DNA from: Bernardetia sp.
GTDB lineage: Bacteria > Bacteroidota > Bacteroidia > Cytophagales > Bernardetiaceae
Assembly: GCA_020630575.1 (NCBI GenBank)
Contig: JAHDBD010000004.1
Location: 124,001-188,000 of the forward strand
DNA: 64,000 nt
Direction of reading: 5' to 3'
In this document: positions 1 to 9,522 of the stretch, piece after piece
Layout of the letters: each line of letters opens with the position of its first letter
Numbering within the stretch: the stretch's first letter is position 1
Program-made: the position numbers and the translations under genes
Notes under the pieces: generated by a model
What the model saw: the letters and a program-made list of their open reading frames with translations, nothing else
The model's database searches: none
Told to the model about the DNA's origin: nothing

Positions 1-2152
1 TTTCTACATATAGTCCCCATTCTGTAACACCTGAAACCATTCCTTCAAAAACTTCTCCGATATGATCAGCCATAAATTCAGCTTGTTTGAAGCGAATAGA
101 AGCACGTTCTGCATCAGAAGCACGTTTTTCCATATCTGAAGAATGACGAGCCATACTTTCATATTTGGCTGGGTCGACAGATTTAATATTGTTTTTTAGA
201 TATTTTTCAATCAGACGATGCGCCATCATATCAGGATAACGACGAATAGGTGATGTGAAGTGAGAATAATGCTCAAAGGCAAGTCCAAAATGTCCTGTTG
301 GCTTTGTAGTATAAACTGCCTTTGCCATCGAACGAATAGCTAAAGATTGAAGTGTTTCATATTCGGGTTTTCCTTCTGTATCTTGAACCAGTTTAGCTAA
401 AGAAGCTGCAAAATGCTCTGGTTCTACATTTATATCATAACCAAATGTTTTTGCCATAGCTTTCAAATTTGCTAATTTATCTGGATCTGGATCATCATGA
501 ACACGGTAAATCATTGTATTCTTCTCTTTTCCATTTTTATAACGATAGACAAATTCTGCTACACTTTTATTAGCAAGCAACATAAACTCTTCTACAAGTT
601 TGTGAGCATCTTTTCGAACTTTTGGAATAACACCTAAAGGTTTTCCATTTTCGTCTAACTTAAATTTTACTTCTTGCGTTTCAAAACTAATTGCACCATG
701 TTTAAATCGTTTGGCTTGTAGTTTTTTTGCAAGGTCATTAAGTACATTTATTTCATCGGCATAATCTCCTTCTTTTGTTTCGATGCGCTCTTGTGCTTCT
801 TCATACGTAAAACGACGATCTGAATAAATAACTGTTTTGCCATACCAACGTTTATGAACACTTCCATTTTTGTCCAATTCAAAGACAGCCGAAAAAGCTA
901 ATTTTTCTTCTTGTGGACGCAATGAACACAAGTTGTTTGAAATTCTTTCTGGTAACATCGGTACAACTCTATCCACTAAATAAACAGAAGTTGCACGTTT
1001 TTGAGCTTCTTTTTCTAATAAAGTATTCGGACGAATATAATGAGTAACATCTGCAATATGCACACCTATTTCATAATTTCCATTTGGTAAATAAGAAAGT
1101 GAAATGGCATCATCAAAATCTTTTGCATCAACTGGGTCAATGGTAAAAGTGAGAATAGGACGGAAATCTCTACGTTTTTTAAATTCTTTATCTGTAAGGT
1201 CGTCTGGAACTTCTTCTGCTTTTTTAATTAACTTTTCATCAAACTCCATTGGCAAACCAAACTCTACCATAATGGCATGAATTTCGGCTTCGTTTTCTCC
1301 TACTTTTCCTAAAACTTCAGTTACTTCTCCAACAGGGTTTTTACCTTTTTCTTCCGACCATTTTACAATCTTAACGACTACTTTATCGTCATTAGTTGCT
1401 CCATTTAGATTATCCAAAGGAACAAAAATATCCATTTTTAATTTCTTAGATTCTACCACTACAAAAGCAAAGCGATTGAGTAATTGAACATTTCCAACAA
1501 ATTCGGTTCTTCCACGCTCTACTATTTCTATTACTTCAGCTTCTGGATTTTTACCTTTCTGTTTTCCTGTTAATCTAATTTTGACAATATCTCCAGTAAT
1601 TGCTCCTTTTATCTTATGTCCTCCTACCCAAGCATCTTCTTCTAAGCCTTCACAGATAATATATGAAGAATCACGTCCTGCATCAACAGTACCAATATAT
1701 TCGTTTTTTTGTAATTCAGTATGTGATTTTACTTCTTTCGCTTCGTCTTTTTGTTCGTTTTCTAATCGATTAGATTTGTTAGAAAGAGCTTGTTTTTGTA
1801 CAGTTACATCTCTAGTGGTTTCTTTTGCAGCATGTTTTTGTTGATTGTTTTGTTTTTGCTGCTGCGAAGAGTTCGTTTTAGGTTCTTCCTTTTTTGTCTC
1901 TTGGGATTGTGTTTTAGGCTCTTCTTTTTTTGTAGTCGTATTTTCAGCAGCAGAAGCTGTATCTACAATTTCTCTTAAATTTTCTTTTTGTTCTTTTTCT
2001 GTCAAGCCAATTCTTTTATAGAGTTGGCGAAGTGTAAAACTTTCAGATTTGCTTTGAGCAAGTGTTTCTATGAGTCCTGTGGCTAATTTTTGTATTTCTT
2101 CACGGCTCAGACGAGGGTTTTTCTCGTTTTTTGTTTTTTTTCTCTTTGTCAT
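1..2152 (-). CDS. rnr: Ribonuclease R (RNB-family 3'-5' exoribonuclease), C-terminus beyond window
   Basis: Processive 3'-5' exoribonuclease that degrades structured RNA in the cytoplasm. About 717 codons are visible from an ATG at 2152; the frame is still open at the left edge, so the final S1 domain is cut off. The order is a short basic helical N-terminus, a low-complexity Lys/Gln/Glu-rich linker (about residues 70-130), cold-shock-like OB segments, then the RNB domain. The catalytic aspartate cluster DPVDAKDFDDA is at residues 339-349 and the RNB signature HYSHFTSPIRRYPD near residues 628-641. The start is favoured because RNase R N-termini are Lys-rich and the next upstream codons add nothing. 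No partner gene is adjacent. The linker is longer than in the E. coli enzyme and is probably disordered. Confidence 0.95.
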   Translation of the reverse strand, partial: MTKRKKTKNEKNPRLSREEIQKLATGLIETLAQSKSESFTLRQLYKRIGLTEKEQKENLREIVDTASAAENTTTKKEEPKTQSQETKKEEPKTNSSQQQKQNNQQKHAAKETTRDVTVQKQALSNKSNRLENEQKDEAKEVKSHTELQKNEYIGTVDAGRDSSYIICEGLEEDAWVGGHKIKGAITGDIVKIRLTGKQKGKNPEAEVIEIVERGRTEFVGNVQLLNRFAFVVVESKKLKMDIFVPLDNLNGATNDDKVVVKIVKWSEEKGKNPVGEVTEVLGKVGENEAEIHAIMVEFGLPMEFDEKLIKKAEEVPDDLTDKEFKKRRDFRPILTFTIDPVDAKDFDDAISLSYLPNGNYEIGVHIADVTHYIRPNTLLEKEAQKRATSVYLVDRVVPMLPERISNNLCSLRPQEEKLAFSAVFELDKNGSVHKRWYGKTVIYSDRRFTYEEAQERIETKEGDYADEINVLNDLAKKLQAKRFKHGAISFETQEVKFKLDENGKPLGVIPKVRKDAHKLVEEFMLLANKSVAEFVYRYKNGKEKNTMIYRVHDDPDPDKLANLKAMAKTFGYDINVEPEHFAASLAKLVQDTEGKPEYETLQSLAIRSMAKAVYTTKPTGHFGLAFEHYSHFTSPIRRYPDMMAHRLIEKYLKNNIKSVDPAKYESMARHSSDMEKRASDAERASIRFKQAEFMADHIGEVFEGMVSGVTEWGLYVE

Positions 2153-2607
2153 ATAATAAAGTTAGAAGTTAGAAGCTAAAAACTAAAGAGTTAAATCAGA
2201 ATTAGTCATTCTAATCTATTTTTAGATTCTTCTAATTTCGTAAGTGTTTAAATTGTGTTTGTTTGAATATATAGTTTAAAAAATGATTGTTTTATTCTCT
2301 CTTTTTTCTCTTTTCTGTATTATTAGGAAATAAATAAAAGTCTAAAAAATAATTAATTGCAAATTACATGAAATAATTGCGATTTGAAAATTATAACTAT
2401 CTAACTACAAATGCCTAACCAATAAAGAAGCTAATAAAGTTCAAAAAGACTTTTTTTGTAAATATGAACTTAATTTATAAGAGATTTTTGATTTGGAATA
2501 CTACTACCAATTCCCTTATCTTTATGAATTAAACATAAAAAGACGAGCAAAAGTTTGTTTTTATGTATTTTAATTTTAATCGTTTAATAAAAAAATAACA
2601 ACTACTT
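2153..2607. other. Divergent intergenic region, no gene seen
   Basis: This 455-base AT-rich spacer separates two divergent genes (rnr leftward, MscS rightward) and must hold both promoters. I see repeated short runs of the type 'agttagaag/agctaaaaac' next to the rnr start but no clear TAnnTTTG box, RNA gene or coding ORF. Confidence 0.5.
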
Positions 2608-3462
2608 ATGGATTTTGACATCAAAAATATAAATATTGAAGAACTTCTAGTAACCTATGGACTTAAAGTAGTTTATGCTTTAATTGCACTTGTTATTGGC
2701 TGGGTAGTCGTCGGTTTCATTATCAAACTTATCAAAAAAGCATTGCATAAAGCCATTAATGATTTAGCATTAGCAAACTTTTTGACAAGCATTATTGGAG
2801 TTCTTTTAAAAGTTCTTTTGTTCATTGTCGTTGCCTCTATTGTTGGAATTGATACTACTTCTTTTGCTGCAATTATTGGTGCTGCAGGTTTGGCAATTGG
2901 CTTAGCTCTGCAAGGAAGTTTGTCTAATTTTGCTGGAGGAGTTTTGATTATCCTTTTAAAACCATATCGTATAGGTGAGTTCATTGAGGCTAAAGGAATG
3001 CTCGGAACAGTAAAAGAAATTCAAATTTTTTATACCCTTCTGAATACAACAGACAACAAACTTATTATTATTCCAAATGGAGAGCTTTCAAATAGTCCAA
3101 TCACAAACTATTCAAGAGAACCAATCAGAAGAGTAGATATTACAATTGGAATTAGCTATGGAGATGATATAAAAACAGCAAAAGAAATTATGTCAAAAGC
3201 AGCAAATGCACATCCACTTGTTTTGAAAGAAGGTAATGCTCCTTCAAATCCAGTTATTGTAGTAACTAGTTTGGGAGATAGCTCAGTTAATATTGCTGTG
3301 CGCTCTTGGGCAAAAACTCCAGATTATTGGTCTGTACATAATGATTTGATTGAAGAATTAAAATATAAAATGGACGAAGCAGGAATTGAAATTCCATTTC
3401 CTCAACGTACAGTTTGGATGAAGACAGAAAATGCTATTAGTGAAGATACCAAAAACAGCTAG
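2608..3462 (+). CDS. Small-conductance mechanosensitive channel, MscS family
   Basis: Inner-membrane channel expected to open under membrane tension and release osmolytes on hypo-osmotic shock. At 284 aa it matches the size of E. coli MscS. Three hydrophobic segments lie near residues 18-40, 58-80 and 86-110. The pore-lining TM3 carries the Ala/Gly-packed pattern GAAGLAIGLALQGSLSNFAG at 91-110, the hallmark of the family. The beta domain follows (KPYRIGEFIEAKG, then PNGELSNSPITNYS), then the alpha/beta C-terminal domain. It is a single transcription unit read away from rnr. In E. coli MscS the TM3 helix is similarly Gly/Ala-rich, so gating by TM3 packing is the natural expectation. Confidence 0.93.
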   Translation: MDFDIKNINIEELLVTYGLKVVYALIALVIGWVVVGFIIKLIKKALHKAINDLALANFLTSIIGVLLKVLLFIVVASIVGIDTTSFAAIIGAAGLAIGLALQGSLSNFAGGVLIILLKPYRIGEFIEAKGMLGTVKEIQIFYTLLNTTDNKLIIIPNGELSNSPITNYSREPIRRVDITIGISYGDDIKTAKEIMSKAANAHPLVLKEGNAPSNPVIVVTSLGDSSVNIAVRSWAKTPDYWSVHNDLIEELKYKMDEAGIEIPFPQRTVWMKTENAISEDTKNS

Positions 3463-3499
3463 AGAATAGTTAAATTAATCTCTTTGGTCTCTCTGTTAT

Positions 3500-3637
3500 T
3501 TAATCTTTAAATATCTTTACTAGAATTATGCTGATGATGATTATCAAAATCATTGTTCCGTACATAAGTGGTTCTACGTAAAGATATTTTTTGTATTTCT
3601 GATACCATTCTTGAAATGATTTTTTTAGATTTTTCAT
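3500..3637 (-). CDS. Small single-pass membrane protein (45 aa), unrecognised
   Basis: This short ORF starts at ATG 3637 and stops with TAA at 3500-3502. It encodes 45 residues: a basic, aromatic N-terminal half (MKNLKKSFQEWYQKYKKYLY), then one strongly hydrophobic helix (about residues 24-41, rich in Ile) and a short KIFKD tail. The amphipathic or basic segment followed by one TM helix and a charged tail looks like a genuine small membrane protein and not noise. It is convergent with the MscS gene, 37 bases beyond its stop. I know no family for it, and no ribosome binding site is visible, which is normal for this phylum. Confidence 0.5.
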   Translation of the reverse strand: MKNLKKSFQEWYQKYKKYLYVEPLMYGTMILIIIISIILVKIFKD

Positions 3638-3809
3638 ACTGATTTGATTTTTTTGTGAACTTCAAACTAAATTAATAAATTCAAGTTGTTTGAAAAATAG
3701 GTATTTTTATCAGATTAATCAACAAAGATAATTTATAGAAAAACTGATTCCTAAGTAACTTTAAAAAATATAGACAATCATTTATAATCCTACAATAAAA
3801 GCAGTTTAA

Positions 3810-5042
3810 ATGAATTTTACATCTCAACTTTTAGAAAACTATTCTCTCTACAAAGAAAGATTACTTATATATAGACATTTTCAGCCTGAAGTGTTTAATC
3901 AAGTTTTATTTGATACAATAAAAAAGCAAAACTCTAATTTTGAACTAAAAAAGTTAGGAGAATCTGCCCAAAAGCGACCTGTTTATCATCTTACTTTTGG
4001 AAAAGGAAAAACACCTGTTTTGCTATGGTCGCAAATGCATGGAAACGAACCGACAGCAACCATGGCACTTTTAGATATTTTTCATTTCTTAGAAAATCCA
4101 ATAACAGATGAAGATAAAAAGTTAGTAGAAATACTCAAAAGTCATTTTACACTGCATTTTGTTCCTGTTCTAAATCCTGATGGAACAGCACTTTTTACAC
4201 GTAGAACAGCTCAAGGAATTGATATGAATAGAGATTTTCTTCAACGACAAACACCAGAAGCAAATTTACTCATAGACTTGGCAGCAAAAGTACAACCTCA
4301 TTTTAGCTTTAATTTGCATGACCAACGCTCAAAATATTCTGTTGGTAAAAATCCAGTACCGACCACTCTTGCTTTTCTTGCACCTGCTTTTGATAAAGAA
4401 ACAACTATTAAAAAAGAAGGAATGCGACGTTTAGAAGCAATGCAAGTAATTTCTTTAATGGTGGAAGGATTAGAAAAAGAACTAGGAGGGAAAATGGCAA
4501 AATATGACGATGAATTCGAACCTCGTGCTTTTGGAGATGGCTTTCAGAAATTAGGCTACGGAACAATTTTGATAGAATCGGGACATTATCCAAACGATTG
4601 GGAAAAACAAGAAGTTAGAAAGTACAATTATGTTTCTATTTTGAATGGGCTTTTGTCAGTTGCAAATAATTTACACAAAGACAAATCAATAGAAGCTTAC
4701 GAAAAATTACCTCTAAATGGAACACAATTTTATGATGTAATTCTGAGAAATGTAGAAATAGAATTTCCTCAGTTTGTAAAATTCAGAGCAGATATAGCTT
4801 TTGAAAGACATTCTAAATTTGATACAAAAGAACATCAATATCTTTTCAAAAGTGAAATAGTTGATATTGGAGATTTATCCACCTTTTACGGACACGAAGA
4901 ACATAATTTTGAAAATTATGCTCTTGTAATGCAAAGTGAAAAAATAGCACTTGAAAGTAATCCAAATTTAGTATTTGAAAATATAGAAAATCCACAAAAG
5001 CGTTTTGTTGTTTTGAATGGTGTGGTTTCTGGATTGATATAG
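3810..5042 (+). CDS. M14-family zinc carboxypeptidase
   Basis: Predicted metallocarboxypeptidase of family M14. The zinc ligands fit the family pattern: H77 and E80 in SQMHGNEPTA, and H170 in FSFNLHDQ. N140-R141 in DMNRDF is the usual substrate-carboxylate-binding pair, and E256 in ILIESGHY is a good candidate for the catalytic glutamate. The length of 410 aa includes an extra C-terminal domain of about 130 residues that I cannot assign. I see no convincing signal peptide, so the enzyme is probably cytoplasmic and may act on peptidoglycan-derived or other peptides, as several Bacteroidota M14 enzymes are thought to do. It is followed 108 bases later by the MSEP-CTERM gene on the same strand, perhaps in one transcription unit. 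Confidence 0.88.
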   Translation: MNFTSQLLENYSLYKERLLIYRHFQPEVFNQVLFDTIKKQNSNFELKKLGESAQKRPVYHLTFGKGKTPVLLWSQMHGNEPTATMALLDIFHFLENPITDEDKKLVEILKSHFTLHFVPVLNPDGTALFTRRTAQGIDMNRDFLQRQTPEANLLIDLAAKVQPHFSFNLHDQRSKYSVGKNPVPTTLAFLAPAFDKETTIKKEGMRRLEAMQVISLMVEGLEKELGGKMAKYDDEFEPRAFGDGFQKLGYGTILIESGHYPNDWEKQEVRKYNYVSILNGLLSVANNLHKDKSIEAYEKLPLNGTQFYDVILRNVEIEFPQFVKFRADIAFERHSKFDTKEHQYLFKSEIVDIGDLSTFYGHEEHNFENYALVMQSEKIALESNPNLVFENIENPQKRFVVLNGVVSGLI

Positions 5043-5150
5043 ATTAATTTTATGCAATTTAATTCCGTTTTGCATCATTTAAGAAAGAAAATTAGTAATT
5101 TGATACTTGTATAATATACATCTCTTTCTGTTGAATAAAATATAAAAACT

Positions 5151-8075
5151 ATGAATCCATTTTTGCATCCTCGTTGGATATTTTTTTCTACTATCCTTCC
5201 ACAACTGACTCTTTTTATTGTTTACTACAATGCTTTTCAAGTATTTGGAATGGAGTTAGATGAAAATATAGTAAATAATTGGTATGTCTATGGTTTTAGT
5301 TTTTTGGGGGTTATCATTGTTCAAACTATTTATGCTGGATATTTGACCTATCACTCAAAACCTGTAAATGGTATTTGGTCGGTCGCTACAATTGCTATTT
5401 ATTTGTTTTTAATGCTTTCTTATTATCTACAAGCAAAAGATTTAGTTCCTCGTTCTGTTCCTGATTGGATTCAAGGTGTTACTGATGTTCAGAGTTTTAT
5501 GGGAATGTTTGTTTTTCCTGCTATGTTGCACGCCATTATTGTAGGTGTTGTTGATTTTACAGGAAAGGAAGAGAAATCAAAGTATCATTTTTGGGCAGTT
5601 TTGGCTATTCCATTAGCTATTTACTTGTCTATTACACTTCTTGTTCCATTTTTAAATAAGGCTTTTTCTTATAAGTTTACAGAGTTTGCCATGACAGTCT
5701 TGATGTCTGTTATTATTATTTCTGCACTTTTTTGGCTTTTTAGAGTGGTTTATTTGGCTTATCAAAATAATAAATTTCCTCATCTTCGCAGAGTTTTAGA
5801 AATTCTCTTTATAGGAGTTTTTCCATTATTAGGACTTTATTTGAGTAAAGAATTAGATAATCCATTAGGAAATTTTCAAAGTGTTTGGTTTTTTGGGTTT
5901 GCTATTTTAGCTGCTATTATTCTGATTACTCCTTCTTCTTCTTTTAAATTATACAAATATCGTTTTGTTCATTTTCTTCTGAAAGCCTTTGTTTTTCCTT
6001 ATACCGTTTATTTTATGGTTGTTTTTATGCCATTTACGCCTCTTTCTGTAATTATGGTAATTATTGGCTTTGGTCTTTTGATGCTAACTCCTTTGGTTTT
6101 GTTTCTCATTCATGCTCAACAACTCTATCAAGATTATGATTATCTAACTAAAAATTATTCTACTTCTTCGCTATTTATTAGTTTTTTAGTTGCCGCCCTC
6201 ATTGTTCCTTTAGCTTTTTCATTGAATACTTATTATGACAGAGTTCAACTACATAAAGGCTTAGATTATTTGTATAGTTCGGATTATGATGAAAATAAAA
6301 GTGTTCCAAATCCAAATTCTATTTCAGCAACTTTGAGCCATATAGAAAATTTTAAAGTGCGTAGAAATAGAGATTGGTTGAGTATTGGAAATGATGGAAT
6401 TCCGTTGTTAGATAGTTTTTATAAATGGCTTGTTTTGGATAATATGACACTTTCAGAATCAAAAATAAATCTTTTGAATAATGTTTTTGTAGGAGAAGAT
6501 ATGCCCAAACCAACTGATACATGGCGTTTTTGGCAAGGACAAATTAATCAAAATAGAAATTTCGAAACAGGAAAAGGAGACAATACAGTAAAAATAGATA
6601 AGACAAAAATTACTTCAGTTTTTGATGAAAAACAAAATGCTTGGGTAAGTCAAGTAGATTTGGTTTTACACAATGCAGAAGAAGGATTTGGGCAGCGAGA
6701 ATATGCTACTTTTTTTGATTTGCCAGAAGGAGCATTTATCAGCAATTATTATTTGTATGTTGGTAAGGAGAAAGTAGAGGCACTTTTAGCAGAGAAAAAA
6801 ACGGCTTTGTGGGTTTATCGTCAGATTGTAAATACTCGTAAAGACCCAGGGATTTTGTATTACAACGACAAAGGCAAAATTGGCTTTCGTGTTTTTCCAT
6901 TTCTAAGAAATGAATATAGAAAGACAGGATTTGAAATTCTACATGCTGAACCGTTTGAGTTACAAATTGATGATTCTACAACTGTTTTTTTAGGAGAAAA
7001 AGAAGATTTGACAGATAAAGTATTGATTACGGATACAAATGGAATTGGTGTCAATGTTCAAGATTATTCAAAAAATAATACGGCAAATTTCAAAACTACA
7101 TCAAATTCAAATTACGTTTCTGCTAAAGAATTAACAGATTTAAAAACTATTACAAGAAAACCCTATTATCATTTTGTCTTAGATAACTCGAAATATGGAG
7201 GAATAGGAAAGGAAAAATACATTGAACGAATAGAGAAATTTTTATCAAATAATTCATTACAAACTAATTTAGAGCCAAAATATACGCTCGTTGATTTTGA
7301 AGTAAATGACTTACAAACAAATTGGAAGCAAGATTACTTAAAGAACACAAACAAAGGTGGATTCTTTTTAGAGAAAGCTGTCAAGAAAATTTGGCTAGAA
7401 AACTATCTACAAAACTTGAATCTTGATAATTCTGATAAAGCTACTTATCCGATTATTGTAGTTGTAAGTGACGAGCTAGAAGATGGAGTTTGGACAGGTT
7501 CTTTACACGAATGGAAAAAGTATGTTCCAGAAGGATTTGATTTTTATGAATTGGCTTCAAATAATAGAATTATGCTTCAAAATTTTGAGCATTTTAAAAT
7601 GTTAGGAGAACCAGTTGATAAAATCTCAATCAAAGAAGTAAAACAGAAAGGGAATTATTTTTTACCTATTTCTATTAAAAATGGAATTACTTTGCCGATT
7701 ACAGAATTTGATAAAAAAGAAGAAATCACAAGTGCAGATATAGAAGCCTTTGAAAAACTACCAAAATATGCACAGGCTTTATCTTTGCAAAATCTCAATG
7801 AAACAATGGCTTTATATCCTACTCAAGCTGAAAAACGTTGGTTAGAGCAAGTTCAAAAAAGTTTTACAGCTCGCATTCTCACACCTGTTACTACCTTTAT
7901 GGTTTTGGAAACAGAAGCACAACGAAATGCACTTTTGAAAAAACAAGAAGAAGTTTTGAGTGGAAAAAGATTATTAGATTTGACAGATGCCAGACGTTCA
8001 TCAGAACCTAGTCTTTGGATTTTTATGGCAATTTTTGGAGTTCTGTTTTTGATAAAATGTAAAATCAAATCTTGA
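5151..8075 (+). CDS. VIT-domain membrane protein with C-terminal MSEP-CTERM sorting signal
   Basis: Large (974 aa) membrane protein. The first 385 residues hold about ten hydrophobic helices. After them comes a soluble region with a vault/inter-alpha-trypsin (VIT)-like block near residues 497-590 (including LPEGAFISNYYLYVG), then a possible VWA-like region. The extreme C-terminus is RRSSEPSLW (SEP at 951-953) followed by one TM helix and a basic tail, KCKIKS. This layout matches the MSEP-CTERM protein-sorting domain that I recall as the cognate of exosortase K in Bacteroidota; the canonical Met is Ser here. No exosortase is encoded in the window, so the processing enzyme must be elsewhere or lost. 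The protein's own biochemical role is unknown. A Crp/Fnr gene starts 18 bases after the stop. Confidence 0.75.
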   Translation: MNPFLHPRWIFFSTILPQLTLFIVYYNAFQVFGMELDENIVNNWYVYGFSFLGVIIVQTIYAGYLTYHSKPVNGIWSVATIAIYLFLMLSYYLQAKDLVPRSVPDWIQGVTDVQSFMGMFVFPAMLHAIIVGVVDFTGKEEKSKYHFWAVLAIPLAIYLSITLLVPFLNKAFSYKFTEFAMTVLMSVIIISALFWLFRVVYLAYQNNKFPHLRRVLEILFIGVFPLLGLYLSKELDNPLGNFQSVWFFGFAILAAIILITPSSSFKLYKYRFVHFLLKAFVFPYTVYFMVVFMPFTPLSVIMVIIGFGLLMLTPLVLFLIHAQQLYQDYDYLTKNYSTSSLFISFLVAALIVPLAFSLNTYYDRVQLHKGLDYLYSSDYDENKSVPNPNSISATLSHIENFKVRRNRDWLSIGNDGIPLLDSFYKWLVLDNMTLSESKINLLNNVFVGEDMPKPTDTWRFWQGQINQNRNFETGKGDNTVKIDKTKITSVFDEKQNAWVSQVDLVLHNAEEGFGQREYATFFDLPEGAFISNYYLYVGKEKVEALLAEKKTALWVYRQIVNTRKDPGILYYNDKGKIGFRVFPFLRNEYRKTGFEILHAEPFELQIDDSTTVFLGEKEDLTDKVLITDTNGIGVNVQDYSKNNTANFKTTSNSNYVSAKELTDLKTITRKPYYHFVLDNSKYGGIGKEKYIERIEKFLSNNSLQTNLEPKYTLVDFEVNDLQTNWKQDYLKNTNKGGFFLEKAVKKIWLENYLQNLNLDNSDKATYPIIVVVSDELEDGVWTGSLHEWKKYVPEGFDFYELASNNRIMLQNFEHFKMLGEPVDKISIKEVKQKGNYFLPISIKNGITLPITEFDKKEEITSADIEAFEKLPKYAQALSLQNLNETMALYPTQAEKRWLEQVQKSFTARILTPVTTFMVLETEAQRNALLKKQEEVLSGKRLLDLTDARRSSEPSLWIFMAIFGVLFLIKCKIKS

Positions 8076-8093
8076 TTCAATGAATATAAATTT

Positions 8094-8681
8094 ATGAACA
8101 CATCACTTACAGAGTTAGAAAAATATATCAATTCTTATTTTGGCATTCGGCAAGCTGAAAAGTTGCGTGAGGTAAGTGACTTGTTTAAACTAACAACACT
8201 GAAAAAAGGAGAGTTTTTTCTAAAAGAAAATAAACGTTGTGATAAACTTTGTTTTATCAAAAGTGGGTTGTTACGCATTTATGTTTTAAAAGAAGACAGA
8301 GAAGTTACACAATGGATTTCTACAAAAGGTTATTTTGTGACAGATATTTCAGGCTTTATGTTCGAAAAACCATCTCGTTGGAATATGCAAGCCTTAGTAG
8401 ATACAGAAATTTATATCATAAAAAGAAGTGATTACAACAAAATTGAAAGTATAGAACCCAAGTGGTTTGATTTTGAAAAAATGTTTATTGTAAAATGTTT
8501 TGAAATGGTAGAAAATAGAGTTTTTAGTCACCTTTCTATGAATGCAGAAGAAAGATACAATGCCTATTTTGATATGAATAATGAAATTTTTAATCAAGTT
8601 CCTTTGCAATATATTGCTTCTCTTTTGGGAATGAGTCCTGAAACATTGAGTAGAATTCGAAAAAAACAACTTGAATTATAA
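8094..8681 (+). CDS. Crp/Fnr-family transcriptional regulator
   Basis: Predicted cyclic-nucleotide-binding-type regulator, 195 aa. Residues 20-125 form a jelly-roll cNMP-binding fold (KKGEFFLKEN, KSGLLRIYVL, with glycine turns). The C-terminus holds a short helix-turn-helix ending IASLLGMSPETLSRIRKK, the usual recognition helix of this Bacteroidota subfamily. The phosphate-binding arginine/serine cassette of true Crp is not evident, so cAMP binding is doubtful. The gene begins 18 bases downstream of the MSEP-CTERM gene and sits 117 bases before an SRPBCC gene, so it may regulate one or both. The class often controls small stress or redox genes; the signal is unknown here. Confidence 0.88.
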   Translation: MNTSLTELEKYINSYFGIRQAEKLREVSDLFKLTTLKKGEFFLKENKRCDKLCFIKSGLLRIYVLKEDREVTQWISTKGYFVTDISGFMFEKPSRWNMQALVDTEIYIIKRSDYNKIESIEPKWFDFEKMFIVKCFEMVENRVFSHLSMNAEERYNAYFDMNNEIFNQVPLQYIASLLGMSPETLSRIRKKQLEL

Positions 8682-8798
8682 TCTATCTAACAAATAAAGG
8701 ATATCATTTTCTTGATCTATATCAAGAAATTGAATTTTGATAAAACGGATATTTGTCTTATTCAACTAAGAAACAAACATCACTCATATCAAAACATT

Positions 8799-9236
8799 AT
8801 GGCTTATCAAATTCAAACTTCGATTATCATTCATTCTTCTGCTCAAAAAATTTGGTCAATTCTGACAGATTTTAAAAATTACCCAAATTGGAATCCATTC
8901 ATAAAATTCATAGAAGGAAATCCAAAAGTAGGAAATAAAATAACAGCTAAAATTCAGCCTCCTGATTCTAGTAAGATGACTTTTACACCAAAAGTTATTG
9001 TTTTTGATGAAAATAAAGAATTTGTTTGGTTAGGAAATTTACTTTTTAAAGGATTGTTTGATGGAGAACATCATTTTAAACTCATCGATAATCAAGATGG
9101 AACAACTACATTTATTCAAAGCGAAAACTTTAAAGGTTTGCTTGTTCCTCTTTTCAAAAGTCAGTTAGACAAAAATACTAGAAAAGGCTTTGAGTTGATG
9201 AATAAAAAGCTAAAAGAATTAGCTGAAAAAATATAA
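8799..9236 (+). CDS. SRPBCC-family (START/Bet v 1-like) protein
   Basis: A 145-aa protein of the SRPBCC superfamily, small hydrophobic-cavity proteins that bind lipids, polyketides or other apolar ligands. The family's opening strand-turn pattern is clear (IIIHSSAQKIWSILTDFKNY, then WNPFIKFIEGNPKVGNKI), and the last helix (LDKNTRKGFELMNKKLKELA) matches the long C-terminal helix. I chose ATG 8799 over an in-frame ATG at 8712, because the 29 extra residues lie before the first beta strand and look like untranslated leader. It is downstream of the Crp/Fnr regulator on the same strand. Ligand and pathway cannot be read from the sequence. Confidence 0.8.
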   Translation: MAYQIQTSIIIHSSAQKIWSILTDFKNYPNWNPFIKFIEGNPKVGNKITAKIQPPDSSKMTFTPKVIVFDENKEFVWLGNLLFKGLFDGEHHFKLIDNQDGTTTFIQSENFKGLLVPLFKSQLDKNTRKGFELMNKKLKELAEKI

Positions 9237-9290
9237 AATAAGACTGACAAATGCAATGTTTAAGAAATTGAATGATTAGTTTTTTACTCA

Positions 9291-9326
9291 AAAAAGCCTT
9301 ATTAATCATAATTAATAAGGCTTTTT
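9291..9326. terminator. Bidirectional hairpin terminator
   Basis: A perfect 16-bp inverted repeat (aaaaagccttattaat, 9291-9306, against 9311-9326) has a 4-base loop and flanking A and T tracts on both sides. It lies between the converging SRPBCC gene and the leftward double-glycine peptide gene, so it can end transcription from both. Confidence 0.85.
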
Positions 9327-9354
9327 CTAACTTTAAATTACAATATACTACTGA

Positions 9355-9522
9355 TTAGAAACCTAATGAACAAGCATTAGGTGGATAATTTGGCAGATCT
9401 CTTTTATCTACAATCTCATATTGACCTGTTTCCTCATTATAACAGTAATACAAAGCTCCACCAGTAATTTGTTGTGTTTTCTTAGTAGTTAAGGCGAATT
9501 TTTTAAATTTCTTTAAGTTCAT
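9355..9522 (-). CDS. Double-glycine-leader small peptide (RiPP/bacteriocin-like precursor), copy A
   Basis: This 55-aa ORF runs from ATG 9522 to TAA 9355-9357. Residues 1-22, MNLKKFKKFALTTKKTQQIT plus GG, form a textbook double-glycine leader: basic amphipathic start, then Q-x-I-x-GG. A 33-residue core follows with two cysteines and a NYPPNAC motif near the end. Such leaders in Bacteroidota belong to a loose class of natural-product-precursor peptides cut after GG by a peptidase-ABC transporter. The neighbouring gene to the right (9605-9778) has an almost identical leader and a related core, so this is a duplicated family. No maturation enzyme or transporter lies in the window; whether the core is modified is unknown. 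Confidence 0.75.
   Translation of the reverse strand: MNLKKFKKFALTTKKTQQITGGALYYCYNEETGQYEIVDKRDLPNYPPNACSLGF

Noticed and set aside
8712-8798. Longer start for the SRPBCC protein
   Set aside because: The 29 extra residues are upstream of the family's first strand and resemble untranslated leader; the ATG at 8799 is the natural start.
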